A stretch of 64,000 nt of DNA, taken from the NCBI GenBank assembly GCA_002387205.1, contig DGLA01000008.1, forward strand, positions 62,001 to 126,000, written 5' to 3'. The notes under the pieces are model-generated. The model ran no database searches and was not told where the DNA came from. It worked only from the letters and a program-made list of their open reading frames with translations. Position 1 is the stretch's first letter. Each line of letters opens with the position of its first letter. Position numbers and translations under genes: made by a program. This document shows positions 34,874-42,512 of the stretch, piece by piece. This DNA is from Stutzerimonas stutzeri (GTDB taxonomy: Bacteria; Pseudomonadota; Gammaproteobacteria; Pseudomonadales; Pseudomonadaceae).

Positions 34874-35545
34874 TCAACGCCCCGGCATCACCACACCACC
34901 TTTCTCAATCGCTCGCTGGTAGGCGGGCCTTTTGCGTATACGTTGCAAAAACTCGGTGAGATTGGGGCGGCTAGCGTCTAGGCCTGCCCTTGATTGGGCT
35001 GCTTCGATGGGAAAACTCATCTGAATGTCCGCGACGCTGAAATCGTCTCCAGCGAACCAGCATGATTTCCCGAGCTCGTTTTCCATATAGTCCAGATGGA
35101 GCTTCAGCTGCGGGCCGATGAATGCCTGGTTGGCGCCTTTGGCTATTGCCCGCGCCACGGGGCGGATGAAGAAAGGCATCGGCCCGTTTGCAACACGGTC
35201 GAATACCAGTCGGAGCAGCAGTGGTGGCATGGCTGAGCCTTCGGCATAGTGCATCCAGTAGCGAAAGCGAAGGTATTCAGCGGAGCTGGCCGCTGGTGTC
35301 AGTTGACCGTCACCATAGTTCCCGACCAGATATTCAAGAATCGCTGCCGACTCTGCCAAGGTGAGGCCGCCATCGGTAATGACAGGCGATTTCCCCAGCG
35401 GATGCACCTGCTTCAGCTCAGGCGGAGCCAGCATCGTTTTCGGGTCGCGGGCATAGCGCTTGATCTGGTAGGGCACGTCAAGCTCCTCCAACAGCCAGAG
35501 CACGCGGTGCGAGCGGGATTTCTCCAGATGGTGAACCGTTATCAT
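34874..35545 (-). CDS. Glutathione S-transferase
   Basis: A 223-residue cytosolic GST with an N-terminal thioredoxin-like domain (about 1-80) and a helical C-terminal domain. The cis-proline region is GKSPVI near 48-53, followed by LAESAAILEYL. A Ser in the KSRSHRVLWLLEEL stretch is the likely glutathione-activating residue of beta/theta-type bacterial GSTs. The ATG at 35543-35545 (MITVHHL) is the usual start of this class; an earlier in-frame start adds 13 residues. The substrate is unknown. Confidence 0.9.
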   Translation of the reverse strand: MITVHHLEKSRSHRVLWLLEELDVPYQIKRYARDPKTMLAPPELKQVHPLGKSPVITDGGLTLAESAAILEYLVGNYGDGQLTPAASSAEYLRFRYWMHYAEGSAMPPLLLRLVFDRVANGPMPFFIRPVARAIAKGANQAFIGPQLKLHLDYMENELGKSCWFAGDDFSVADIQMSFPIEAAQSRAGLDASRPNLTEFLQRIRKRPAYQRAIEKGGVVMPGR

Positions 35546-35637
35546 GGGTACATGCCTCCCGGGCATCGATGGGTAGGCAAGCATAGCCTGCTGCCGCCTG
35601 CATGCTCTGTCAGATGTGAGAGGCCATAGGAGAAGTC

Positions 35638-36255
35638 ATGCCCCGTCCGCGATGCCACCGCTGTCAGCGTCCGGTTAGTCACTGCCTGTGTGAGCTGATT
35701 CCCTCGCTTGTGAGCGTTACGCAAGTGCTGATCCTGCAGCACCCCAGCGAAACCGCTCATGCCCTCAACACCGCTCGGCTGGTATCCCTGGGCCTGAGCC
35801 AGGCGGAGTTGCTGGTTGGCGAGTCGTTCGATTCCTTGCCCGATGATGGCTGCGACAACTATCTGCTGTTTCCGGGGCAGGATGCCGTGCCGATCGAAAG
35901 ACTGGCGGACCGCGACACACCGCTACGGCTGGTCGTCCCCGACGGAACCTGGCGAAAGGCACGCAAGCTGCTCCATATGAATCCTCGGCTGGCAACTTTG
36001 CCACGCGTATCGCTACCGGCGGGGCTCGTCTCTCGTTATCGCTTGCGTAAGGCCCCGGCCCCTGGTGCGCTGTCTACGCTTGAGGCAATCGTCACGGCGT
36101 TGAACATGCTTGAGGGCCCCGGGCGTTTCGATGCCTTGTTGCGTCCGTTCGAGGCACTGATCGAGGGCCAGATCGATGCCATGGGCGCCGACACTTATCA
36201 GCGCAACCACGTCTCCCAGCGCTACGTAGGTCTCAGCGAGGTGGAAGAGTCTTGA
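35638..36255 (+). CDS. tapT: tRNA-uridine aminocarboxypropyltransferase (DTW domain)
   Basis: A 205-residue DTW-domain enzyme. The motif appears as PDGTW near residue 101-105, and an N-terminal zinc knuckle reads CHRCQRPVSHCLC (residues 6-18). TapT (YfiP in E. coli) adds the 3-amino-3-carboxypropyl group of SAM to U47 of tRNA (acp3U). It is cytoplasmic. Its 3' end overlaps the convergent ybaN gene by 23 bases. The AAGTC ATG context has AGGAGAAG nearby as ribosome site. Confidence 0.92.
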   Translation: MPRPRCHRCQRPVSHCLCELIPSLVSVTQVLILQHPSETAHALNTARLVSLGLSQAELLVGESFDSLPDDGCDNYLLFPGQDAVPIERLADRDTPLRLVVPDGTWRKARKLLHMNPRLATLPRVSLPAGLVSRYRLRKAPAPGALSTLEAIVTALNMLEGPGRFDALLRPFEALIEGQIDAMGADTYQRNHVSQRYVGLSEVEES

Positions 36256-36634
36256 GCCGGAGGACATACAGGCTAACCAGTGTGGCACTGGTCAGCATTC
36301 CGATGCGGGCCCAGAACATCGGTACCAGCCAGCAAGACACGGCAATGCTCAACCACATGGTGGTAATGGCGTACACCTTGCCTTTGAGAGGAATGCCATT
36401 GCCCTCCAGGTAATCGCGAAACCAGGGGCCGAGCCGGGGGTGCATCACCAGCCAGTCGTAGAATCGCCTTGAGCTGCGGACGAAGCAGGCGGCGGCGAGC
36501 AGAAGAAATGGAGTGGTTGGCAGCACGGGTAGAAAGATGCCAATGACGCCAAGCGTTACGCTCAACCAGCCAAGCACCAGTAGCGCATAGCGCGCCACCG
36601 GGTTGCGATACGTCGGGATATCGCGGTGTGCCAC
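36233..36634 (-). CDS. YbaN-like DUF454 inner-membrane protein
   Basis: A 133-residue protein with about four membrane helices and the DUF454 hallmark GIFLPVLPTTPFLLLAAACF (about 31-50), then FVRSSRRFYDWL and the HPRLGPW segment. YbaN has no firmly known function. The gene overlaps the end of the convergent tapT by 23 bases. It begins 16 bases after the stop of the yecA-like gene on the same strand, so the two are probably co-transcribed. Confidence 0.92.
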   Translation of the reverse strand: MAHRDIPTYRNPVARYALLVLGWLSVTLGVIGIFLPVLPTTPFLLLAAACFVRSSRRFYDWLVMHPRLGPWFRDYLEGNGIPLKGKVYAITTMWLSIAVSCWLVPMFWARIGMLTSATLVSLYVLRLKTLPPR

Positions 36635-36650
36635 GGTGGCTATCCGGGTG

Positions 36651-37238
36651 TCAGTGCCGGCGGGGCTTGAGCAGGGCCGGTTTTTCCTCGGGTGCGTGGC
36701 AGATCAGGTACAGCGCAGTAAGGATTTCAGGGATCTGTGAAACCATTTCATCCACAAGATCGGGATCGGAGGCGATGTCAATGAACTCTGGTTGCTCGTC
36801 GAACAAGCCCGAGCCGACCATGATCGGCAAGAGCAATTCGCTGACTTCTTCCTCAGCATCTTCGAACCAGACGGATTCACGCATGAAGACGCCTTCCATG
36901 AAACCGATGCACCAGCCACGTAGGTCCGACTCGTCCGGCTCATCACCCATGTCCAGCTCGCAGGGAAGCTCCATGTCTTCGTCGCTGGCCAGCTGGCGCG
37001 CAATGTGTGCCTTGAGTTGGACCAGCGTCGCCTCGATGGCGTCTCGCTCGGTGTCATCGGCATACTTGGGCGGCTCGGCGAACAGGGCGTCGATCCATTC
37101 ACGTTCCGGGACCTGCTCCGAGCAGATGCACAGGGCTGTCAGGTAGCCGTGCGCGGCGATGTAATCCAGCGCCTCTTCATGCAGATCATCTGCATCCAGA
37201 AACACTTGCAGGCGGGCGAGTTGCTCGGCGAATGACAT
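36651..37238 (-). CDS. YecA/UPF0149 family protein
   Basis: A 195-residue acidic protein of the UPF0149 (YgfB/YecA) group. An all-helical N-terminal domain contains LHGYLTALCI-type sequence (here AHGYLTALCI, about residues 29-38), and ...RGWCIGFMEGV near 106-116 is the second signature. There is no C-terminal SEC-C zinc motif. The function is unclear; YgfB relatives act as regulators in P. aeruginosa. It is upstream of ybaN and divergent from recQ. Confidence 0.88.
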   Translation of the reverse strand: MSFAEQLARLQVFLDADDLHEEALDYIAAHGYLTALCICSEQVPEREWIDALFAEPPKYADDTERDAIEATLVQLKAHIARQLASDEDMELPCELDMGDEPDESDLRGWCIGFMEGVFMRESVWFEDAEEEVSELLLPIMVGSGLFDEQPEFIDIASDPDLVDEMVSQIPEILTALYLICHAPEEKPALLKPRRH

Positions 37239-37424
37239 CGATGGCTACCTTGGATGGGAAACAGCAGTGATTCTAGACGAGCTGCGGGTTGCAGGCTACC
37301 GCGCGCGACATGCCGCCTGGCCCCAGCAACTTTTCCGGTTCTGGCTCATGGACAGAAAGGCAAAAGCCAGCAGAGTTCCTCGTGACCGGCTTCATCCGGT
37401 TATCGCGTCATGCTCGACTTCGGT

Positions 37425-37453
37425 CTGAACGAGGCGCCTGGCTCGCGTATACT
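37425..37453 (+). promoter_or_regulatory. Candidate sigma-70 promoter of recQ
   Basis: CTGAAC (37425-37430) and TATACT (37448-37453) are separated by 17 bases and lie 26 bases before the recQ ATG. The -10 box is good; the -35 matches about half of TTGACA. No LexA box is visible. Confidence 0.45.
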
Positions 37454-37478
37454 CGCGCGTCTTGTTTCGGAGGCCGGC

Positions 37479-39602
37479 ATGCTCGACCAGGCACAGCGCA
37501 TTCTCAAAGATGTTTTCGGCTACGACGCTTTTCGTGGCAACCAGGGTGCGATCATCGAGCGCGTGGCCAGCGGCGGCGATGCCTTGGTACTGATGCCCAC
37601 TGGCGGCGGCAAATCGCTCTGCTACCAGGTGCCGGGACTATTGCGTGACGGGCTTGCGGTGGTGGTGTCGCCGCTGATTGCTCTCATGGACGATCAGGTC
37701 GCTACGCTCGAGGAGCTCGGGATCGCCGCAGTCGCCCTGAATTCGACGCAGAGCCCTGAGCAGCAGCGCGACATTGCCGACCGCTTGCTGCGCAACGAAA
37801 TCAAGATGCTCTATCTGGCGCCGGAGCGGTTGGTGCAGCCCCGGATGCTGGCCTTTCTTCAACGACTGCAGATCAGCCTGTTTGCCATCGATGAAGCCCA
37901 TTGCGTCTCCCAGTGGGGCCATGACTTCCGTCCGGAGTATCTCCAGCTCGGCCAGTTGGCTGAGTACTTCTCGGATGTGCCGCGCCTCGCCCTCACGGCA
38001 ACCGCAGACAAGCGGACGCGCGAGGAGATCGTCCAGCGCTTGCATCTGGAGCAGGCTCAGCGCTTCCTGTCCAGTTTCGATCGGCCGAATATCTACTACC
38101 GCATCGTCCCCAAGGAGCAGCCGCGCAAGCAACTGATGGCCTTCCTGGCCGAACGCCGTGGCGATGCGGGCATCATCTACTGCATGTCACGCAAGAAGGT
38201 TGATGACATCGCGGCCTTTCTGACCGAGCAGGGCTTTCCTGCACTGCCTTATCATGCCGGTCTGCCGAGTGACCTGCGTGCATTTCACCAGAAGCGGTTC
38301 CTTAATGAGGAAGGGCTGATCATGGTGGCGACGATCGCCTTCGGCATGGGCATCGACAAGCCCAATGTTCGCTTCGTCGCTCATCTGGACCTGCCTAAAT
38401 CGCTTGAAGCCTACTATCAGGAAACCGGGCGTGCCGGCCGTGATGGCCTACCGGCCGATGCCTGGATGGCCTATGGGCTGCAGGACGTGATCTTCCTCAA
38501 GCAGATGCTCAACAACTCCGAAGGCGATGAGCGTCATAAGCGTGTCGAGCAGCACAAGCTCGACGCCATGCTCTCGCTGTGCGAGGAAACGCGCTGCCGT
38601 CGGCAGGTCTTGCTGGCCTACTTCGACGAGCAGATGCCAAAGCCTTGCGGTCATTGCGACAACTGCGTCGATGGTGTGCAGACCTGGGATGCCACCGAGC
38701 CGGCGCGTCAGGCATTGTCGGCGATCTACCGCAGCGGCCAGCGTTATGGCGTGGGCCATCTGGTGGATATCCTGCTGGGGCGTGACAACGAGAAAATCCG
38801 AAGCCTTGGCCACCAGCATCTGTCCGTGTTTGGTGTGGGCAAGGCGCTGACCGAAAGCGACTGGCGTTCGCTGTTTCGTCAGCTGGTGGCACGCGGTCTG
38901 GCTGATGTCGATCTGGAGGGCTTCGGAGGGCTGCGTCTCAGTGAAAGCTGCCGAGCGCTATTGCGAGGCGAGGTCAGGCTGGAGTTAAGGCGCGAGCTCG
39001 CAAGCAAGGCGCCGAAGCCGGCCGCCAGCGCGGCCAGCCAGCTTGTTCGCAGTGAGGAGCGCGAGACGTGGGAGGCATTACGCGCCTTGCGGCGCAAGCT
39101 GGCCGAAGAACACAGTGTGCCGCCCTATGTGATCTTCCCCGATGCGACATTGCTGGAAATGTTGCGCAGCAAGCCAGGTTCGCTCAGCGACATGGCGATG
39201 ATCAGTGGCGTTGGCGCGCGCAAGCTCGAACGTTACGGCCAGGCGTTTCTGGGTGTACTGCAAGGATCGGCATCGGCGGCCAGGTCGCCTGCCGACATCC
39301 GTCACGAGCTGATCACGCTGGCGCGTGCCGGCATGACACCGGCGCAGATCTCGCGACAACTCGATTGCAGCGAAAAAAACGTCTACGCCATGCTGGCCGA
39401 AGCGATCGGTCAACAGCAGCTCAGCCTGGAGCAGGCCCTCGATCTGCCGGAAGACCTGCTTGCGGAAATCCAGGAAGCCTTCCTTGACGGAGAAGGGGAA
39501 TTGCCCCCTGTTTCAGCTATCGCGCAGTCCTTTGCCGGGCGAGTGCCGGAAGCGGTGTTGTTCTGCGTCAGAGCGTCCCTGCAGGCCGAATTCGAGCTCT
39601 GA
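37479..39602 (+). CDS. recQ: ATP-dependent DNA helicase RecQ
   Basis: A 707-residue superfamily 2 3'-5' helicase of the RecF recombination pathway. Walker A is PTGGGKS, the DEAH box with aromatic loop is IDEAHCVSQWGHDFRPEY, and the RQC zinc site is CRRQVLLAYFDEQ with CGHCDNC. A HRDC domain lies at about 515-590. The extra C-terminal stretch of about 110 residues, with a helix-turn-helix-like segment (MTPAQISRQLDCSEKNVYAML), is seen in Pseudomonas RecQ. GGAGG precedes the chosen ATG; a longer in-frame start lacks a ribosome site. Confidence 0.96.
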   Translation: MLDQAQRILKDVFGYDAFRGNQGAIIERVASGGDALVLMPTGGGKSLCYQVPGLLRDGLAVVVSPLIALMDDQVATLEELGIAAVALNSTQSPEQQRDIADRLLRNEIKMLYLAPERLVQPRMLAFLQRLQISLFAIDEAHCVSQWGHDFRPEYLQLGQLAEYFSDVPRLALTATADKRTREEIVQRLHLEQAQRFLSSFDRPNIYYRIVPKEQPRKQLMAFLAERRGDAGIIYCMSRKKVDDIAAFLTEQGFPALPYHAGLPSDLRAFHQKRFLNEEGLIMVATIAFGMGIDKPNVRFVAHLDLPKSLEAYYQETGRAGRDGLPADAWMAYGLQDVIFLKQMLNNSEGDERHKRVEQHKLDAMLSLCEETRCRRQVLLAYFDEQMPKPCGHCDNCVDGVQTWDATEPARQALSAIYRSGQRYGVGHLVDILLGRDNEKIRSLGHQHLSVFGVGKALTESDWRSLFRQLVARGLADVDLEGFGGLRLSESCRALLRGEVRLELRRELASKAPKPAASAASQLVRSEERETWEALRALRRKLAEEHSVPPYVIFPDATLLEMLRSKPGSLSDMAMISGVGARKLERYGQAFLGVLQGSASAARSPADIRHELITLARAGMTPAQISRQLDCSEKNVYAMLAEAIGQQQLSLEQALDLPEDLLAEIQEAFLDGEGELPPVSAIAQSFAGRVPEAVLFCVRASLQAEFEL

Positions 39603-39734
39603 CGTCATCGCCGAGGCTGCGGCGTATTGCCGCTGCGCTTGTTCGCCACGCCGTCTAGGGTGGTGTTCCGCAATACAGGGTTACGTACAGGGACGATGGT
39701 AGCCTTGCCACTATTCCGGAGCTGTGGTTAGCTC

Positions 39735-39747
39735 GCTAATTATTAGC
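39735..39747. promoter_or_regulatory. Palindromic MarR-type operator
   Basis: GCTAAT-T-ATTAGC is a perfect inverted repeat centred 27 bases before the MarR-family ATG. MarR/SlyA regulators bind AT-rich palindromes of this size and commonly repress themselves, so autoregulation is a natural reading. The assignment rests on position and symmetry only. Confidence 0.5.
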
Positions 39748-39767
39748 ATTTCCGGATAGACCGTTCC

Positions 39768-40205
39768 ATGTACCCCGACCAACACCGCTTCGCCATGCAG
39801 TTGGCCCAACTTTCGCGTGGCTGGCGTGCCGAGCTGGATCGCCGCCTGGCAGACCTTGGCCTGTCCCAGGCGCGGTGGCTGGTTCTGCTTCATCTTGCCC
39901 GTTTCGATCATGACCCTACCCAGCGTGAGCTGGCGCAGAGTGTGGCGGTTGAGGGGCCTACTCTGGCGCGGCTGCTGGATAGCCTCGAGGCGCAAGGCCT
40001 CGTTCATCGCAAGGCAGCTCCGGAAGACCGGCGAGCCAAGCTGATTACACTCGGTGCCCCGGCGCGTCCATTGATTCAGAAGATCGAGGCCATCTCTACG
40101 CAGGTTAGGCAGGAACTGTTCGACGGTATCGACGATGAGGATCTGCGTATGTGCCAGCAAGTGCACGCTCGCATCCTCGCCAATCTGGTCAAGTTCAAGC
40201 GCTAA
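39768..40205 (+). CDS. MarR family transcriptional regulator
   Basis: A 145-residue winged-helix regulator, SlyA/MarR type. The DNA-recognition helices read LSQARWLVLLHL and TQRELAQSVAVEGPTLARLLDSLE (about 32-74), followed by the wing GLVHRKAAPEDRRAKLI. It acts as a dimer whose ligand is unknown. A palindrome GCTAAT-T-ATTAGC lies just upstream. In P. aeruginosa I recall a MarR gene between recQ and the fimV-like/plpD pair, so the order may be conserved and the regulator could control the next gene. Confidence 0.93.
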   Translation: MYPDQHRFAMQLAQLSRGWRAELDRRLADLGLSQARWLVLLHLARFDHDPTQRELAQSVAVEGPTLARLLDSLEAQGLVHRKAAPEDRRAKLITLGAPARPLIQKIEAISTQVRQELFDGIDDEDLRMCQQVHARILANLVKFKR

Positions 40206-40513
40206 CAGCGTTGCGTCCGATCAGGCCGCCGTCTCGCCAAACCAAGCCAGTTACCTGCGGCTATGCACAGGAACGGCATTGCCTGCACTGCTTTGGCTGG
40301 TTGTAGCTGTTGCTCGGGTGCCTGATCAGGCAACGCCAGGCTGCCGTCTGTCTTAACGCTAGGCCGTAGATCGCCCGTAGTGGCACAATGCCTTAATCGC
40401 GCCTGTCGACGAGTGAGTTCAACTTTCTGTTGTTTCAGTCGATAACCGCATCACAGTCCAGCAATCGTATAGGGGCGGGCCTACATGCGCCGAGCGCCAC
40501 CAGTGGAGGTCCT
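40206..40513. other. Gene-free stretch between marR and the fimV-like gene
   Basis: About 308 bases without a supported gene. It presumably carries the promoter of the fimV-like gene. A 14-base palindrome TGCCTGATCAGGCA (40319-40332) is present, but palindromes of this length are expected by chance a few times per window. Confidence 0.45.
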
Positions 40514-42478
40514 ATGGCACTAGGTCGTCGAGTCTTGTTAACGGTAGCCTCCGGCTCGCTGATCTATTCGGGCATGGTGTCGGCGTTGGGCATGGGCGAA
40601 ATCTCGCTGCAATCGGCGTTGAATCAGCCTTTGCGCGCCGAGATCGACCTGCTCGACGTTGGCGATCTGTCTGCAGACGACATCCGCATCGTACTGGCCT
40701 CGAGCAGTGATTTCGCCAGGGTAGGCGTCGAGCGCCCGGCGTTTCTTCAAGACCTGCTCTTCACGCCTGTCATCGAAGGTAACCGCAGTCGGATTCGCGT
40801 CTCCTCCAGCCAGCCTGTCCGCGAGCCTTATCTGAACTTCCTGGTGGAGATCACCCGCGCGAACAGCCGCCTGCTGCGCGAATACACCGTTTTGCTTGAT
40901 CCACTGCCTGGGACCCTTGAGGTTGCCAGCAACAGGCAGGCTGAAATCGAGCAAGCCTCGGCATTGCCAGTAGCTGCGCAGCCGGCGCGTTTTGCGCCGC
41001 AGGCTGCAACGCCGCAAGCCTCTCAAGGCCGGCGCCACCGAGTTGCCAGCGGTGAGAGCCTCTGGATTATTGCGGCAGCCTATACCGATGGCGGGCCTTC
41101 TCAATCGCAATTCATGCGCGACGTCCTGGCGTTGAACTCCGACGCCTTCGCAGGCGGGGACCCAGCACGTCTCAAGGCTGGAGTAAATCTTCTACTGCCG
41201 GATACGGCGGAAGGGGTTGCCGCTGTTGCAATCGAACCTGTGCAAGTGGATCCGGTGGCCGAGTCCACCGTCCAGGAGCGGCCGGCGCCTGATCCCGAAC
41301 CTGCCGATCCAGCGCTTGTGGACGACCAGGTCGCACTTCTGCGGCGTCAGTTATTCGAAGAGCTGGCTGCCAGCCGCGAGGAGAACCGCCAACTCAAGCA
41401 AATGCTGATCGACATGCGCGTGCAGCTCGAATCCGTTACTGCGCAGCTGATCGAACAGAACCGTACGCAAGCGATAGCTCCGCCAGCTGACGCGCCAACG
41501 CAGCAGCAAACAGCCACAACAGGTAGCAGCATGACGCCGGCAGATCAGCCCGCAATCTTCTTGTCCGGCACCGAGACCAGCTCTTCATCCAGCTGGCGGG
41601 ACTGGATGCTGCCGGGAGGCGGAGTGCTGGCATCGCTCATGCTCGGGGGGCTCTGGCTTGGCTGGCGCAAAAAGCTTCGCCCGACTCCGCCGGAGACGGT
41701 TTCCCTGGCCGAGGTAAGCCCTGGCGTAACGTCCGTGTCTTCGACACCGGCGATGGAGATGCCCCGCCAGCCTGCGCACGCTTCCGTCAGTGAAACCGAT
41801 GTGCTTGAAGCGGCAGACATCTACCTCACCTATGGCCGCCGCGATGAGGCACTGGATGTGCTCCAGCGCGGTATAGAGCGGTCACCAGCACAACTCGATA
41901 TCCGTTTGCGCCAGCTCGGTCTGATCGCCGAGTCGGGGGACGTGGGCCGCTATTGCGCCGCGGCTGAAGACTACCTCCAGGCGGGTGGTGATCAGGCCCA
42001 GCTGGGGCAGTTACTGGCCCTGCATCCGGCCCTGGCTGCCGCCGTTACGCCAGCAGATCGTGCGTCTGCATCCGCACTGGACGATCAAGACGTAACCTTC
42101 GTGCTGAGCGAGGATACGACCGCCGTCTCGCCTGGTTCGGCGCTCGCGGCAGCGGTGCAGCGCAGGACAGTGGAAGCCGAGCCGACCTGTTCTGTTGATT
42201 CGCAGCCCTGGCTGGATGGGTTCGACGATGAGACGTTGACGCTCGACGAACTTCCTTCGCTGCTCGATGATGCCGACAGCTTCGGGTCGATGCGCTCAGC
42301 TGACGAGCTGCGCAAGCTGGAGGCTAATCCGGAGCATCTGGTACGCCTGAACCAGGCGGTTGCCTATATCAAGCAGGGCGATATGGACAGTGCCTGCATC
42401 ATCCTGGAAAGCCTCGCCACCGAAGGCGACGATCAGCAGCGGCAACAGGTCAACGAGCTGCTCGCGCAGATCGCCTGA
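40514..42478 (+). CDS. FimV/HubP-like LysM and TPR membrane protein
   Basis: A 654-residue protein with the FimV layout. Signal peptide ends near VSALGMG (residue 26); a beta-rich FimV N-terminal domain covers 27-130; a LysM peptidoglycan-binding motif covers about 174-230 (RHRVASGESLWIIA); a coiled coil lies at about 270-318; a membrane helix at 368-385 follows SSSSWRDWMLPGGG; and the cytoplasmic part has a TPR-like segment (about 425-500) plus a C-terminal helical repeat. FimV/HubP organise cell poles and type IV pili. This copy is shorter than canonical FimV (about 920 in P. aeruginosa) and lies beside plpD rather than truA, so it is a paralogue. GGAGG precedes the ATG. Confidence 0.85.
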   Translation: MALGRRVLLTVASGSLIYSGMVSALGMGEISLQSALNQPLRAEIDLLDVGDLSADDIRIVLASSSDFARVGVERPAFLQDLLFTPVIEGNRSRIRVSSSQPVREPYLNFLVEITRANSRLLREYTVLLDPLPGTLEVASNRQAEIEQASALPVAAQPARFAPQAATPQASQGRRHRVASGESLWIIAAAYTDGGPSQSQFMRDVLALNSDAFAGGDPARLKAGVNLLLPDTAEGVAAVAIEPVQVDPVAESTVQERPAPDPEPADPALVDDQVALLRRQLFEELAASREENRQLKQMLIDMRVQLESVTAQLIEQNRTQAIAPPADAPTQQQTATTGSSMTPADQPAIFLSGTETSSSSSWRDWMLPGGGVLASLMLGGLWLGWRKKLRPTPPETVSLAEVSPGVTSVSSTPAMEMPRQPAHASVSETDVLEAADIYLTYGRRDEALDVLQRGIERSPAQLDIRLRQLGLIAESGDVGRYCAAAEDYLQAGGDQAQLGQLLALHPALAAAVTPADRASASALDDQDVTFVLSEDTTAVSPGSALAAAVQRRTVEAEPTCSVDSQPWLDGFDDETLTLDELPSLLDDADSFGSMRSADELRKLEANPEHLVRLNQAVAYIKQGDMDSACIILESLATEGDDQQRQQVNELLAQIA

Positions 42479-42512
42479 AGGCACCGTAGCCGCGATCCTG
42501 AGGACGCGGCGG

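Noticed and set aside
40319..40332. 14-base palindrome TGCCTGATCAGGCA upstream of the fimV-like gene
   Set aside because: About four perfect 14-base palindromes are expected by chance in 64 kb, and its distance from the gene is not informative.
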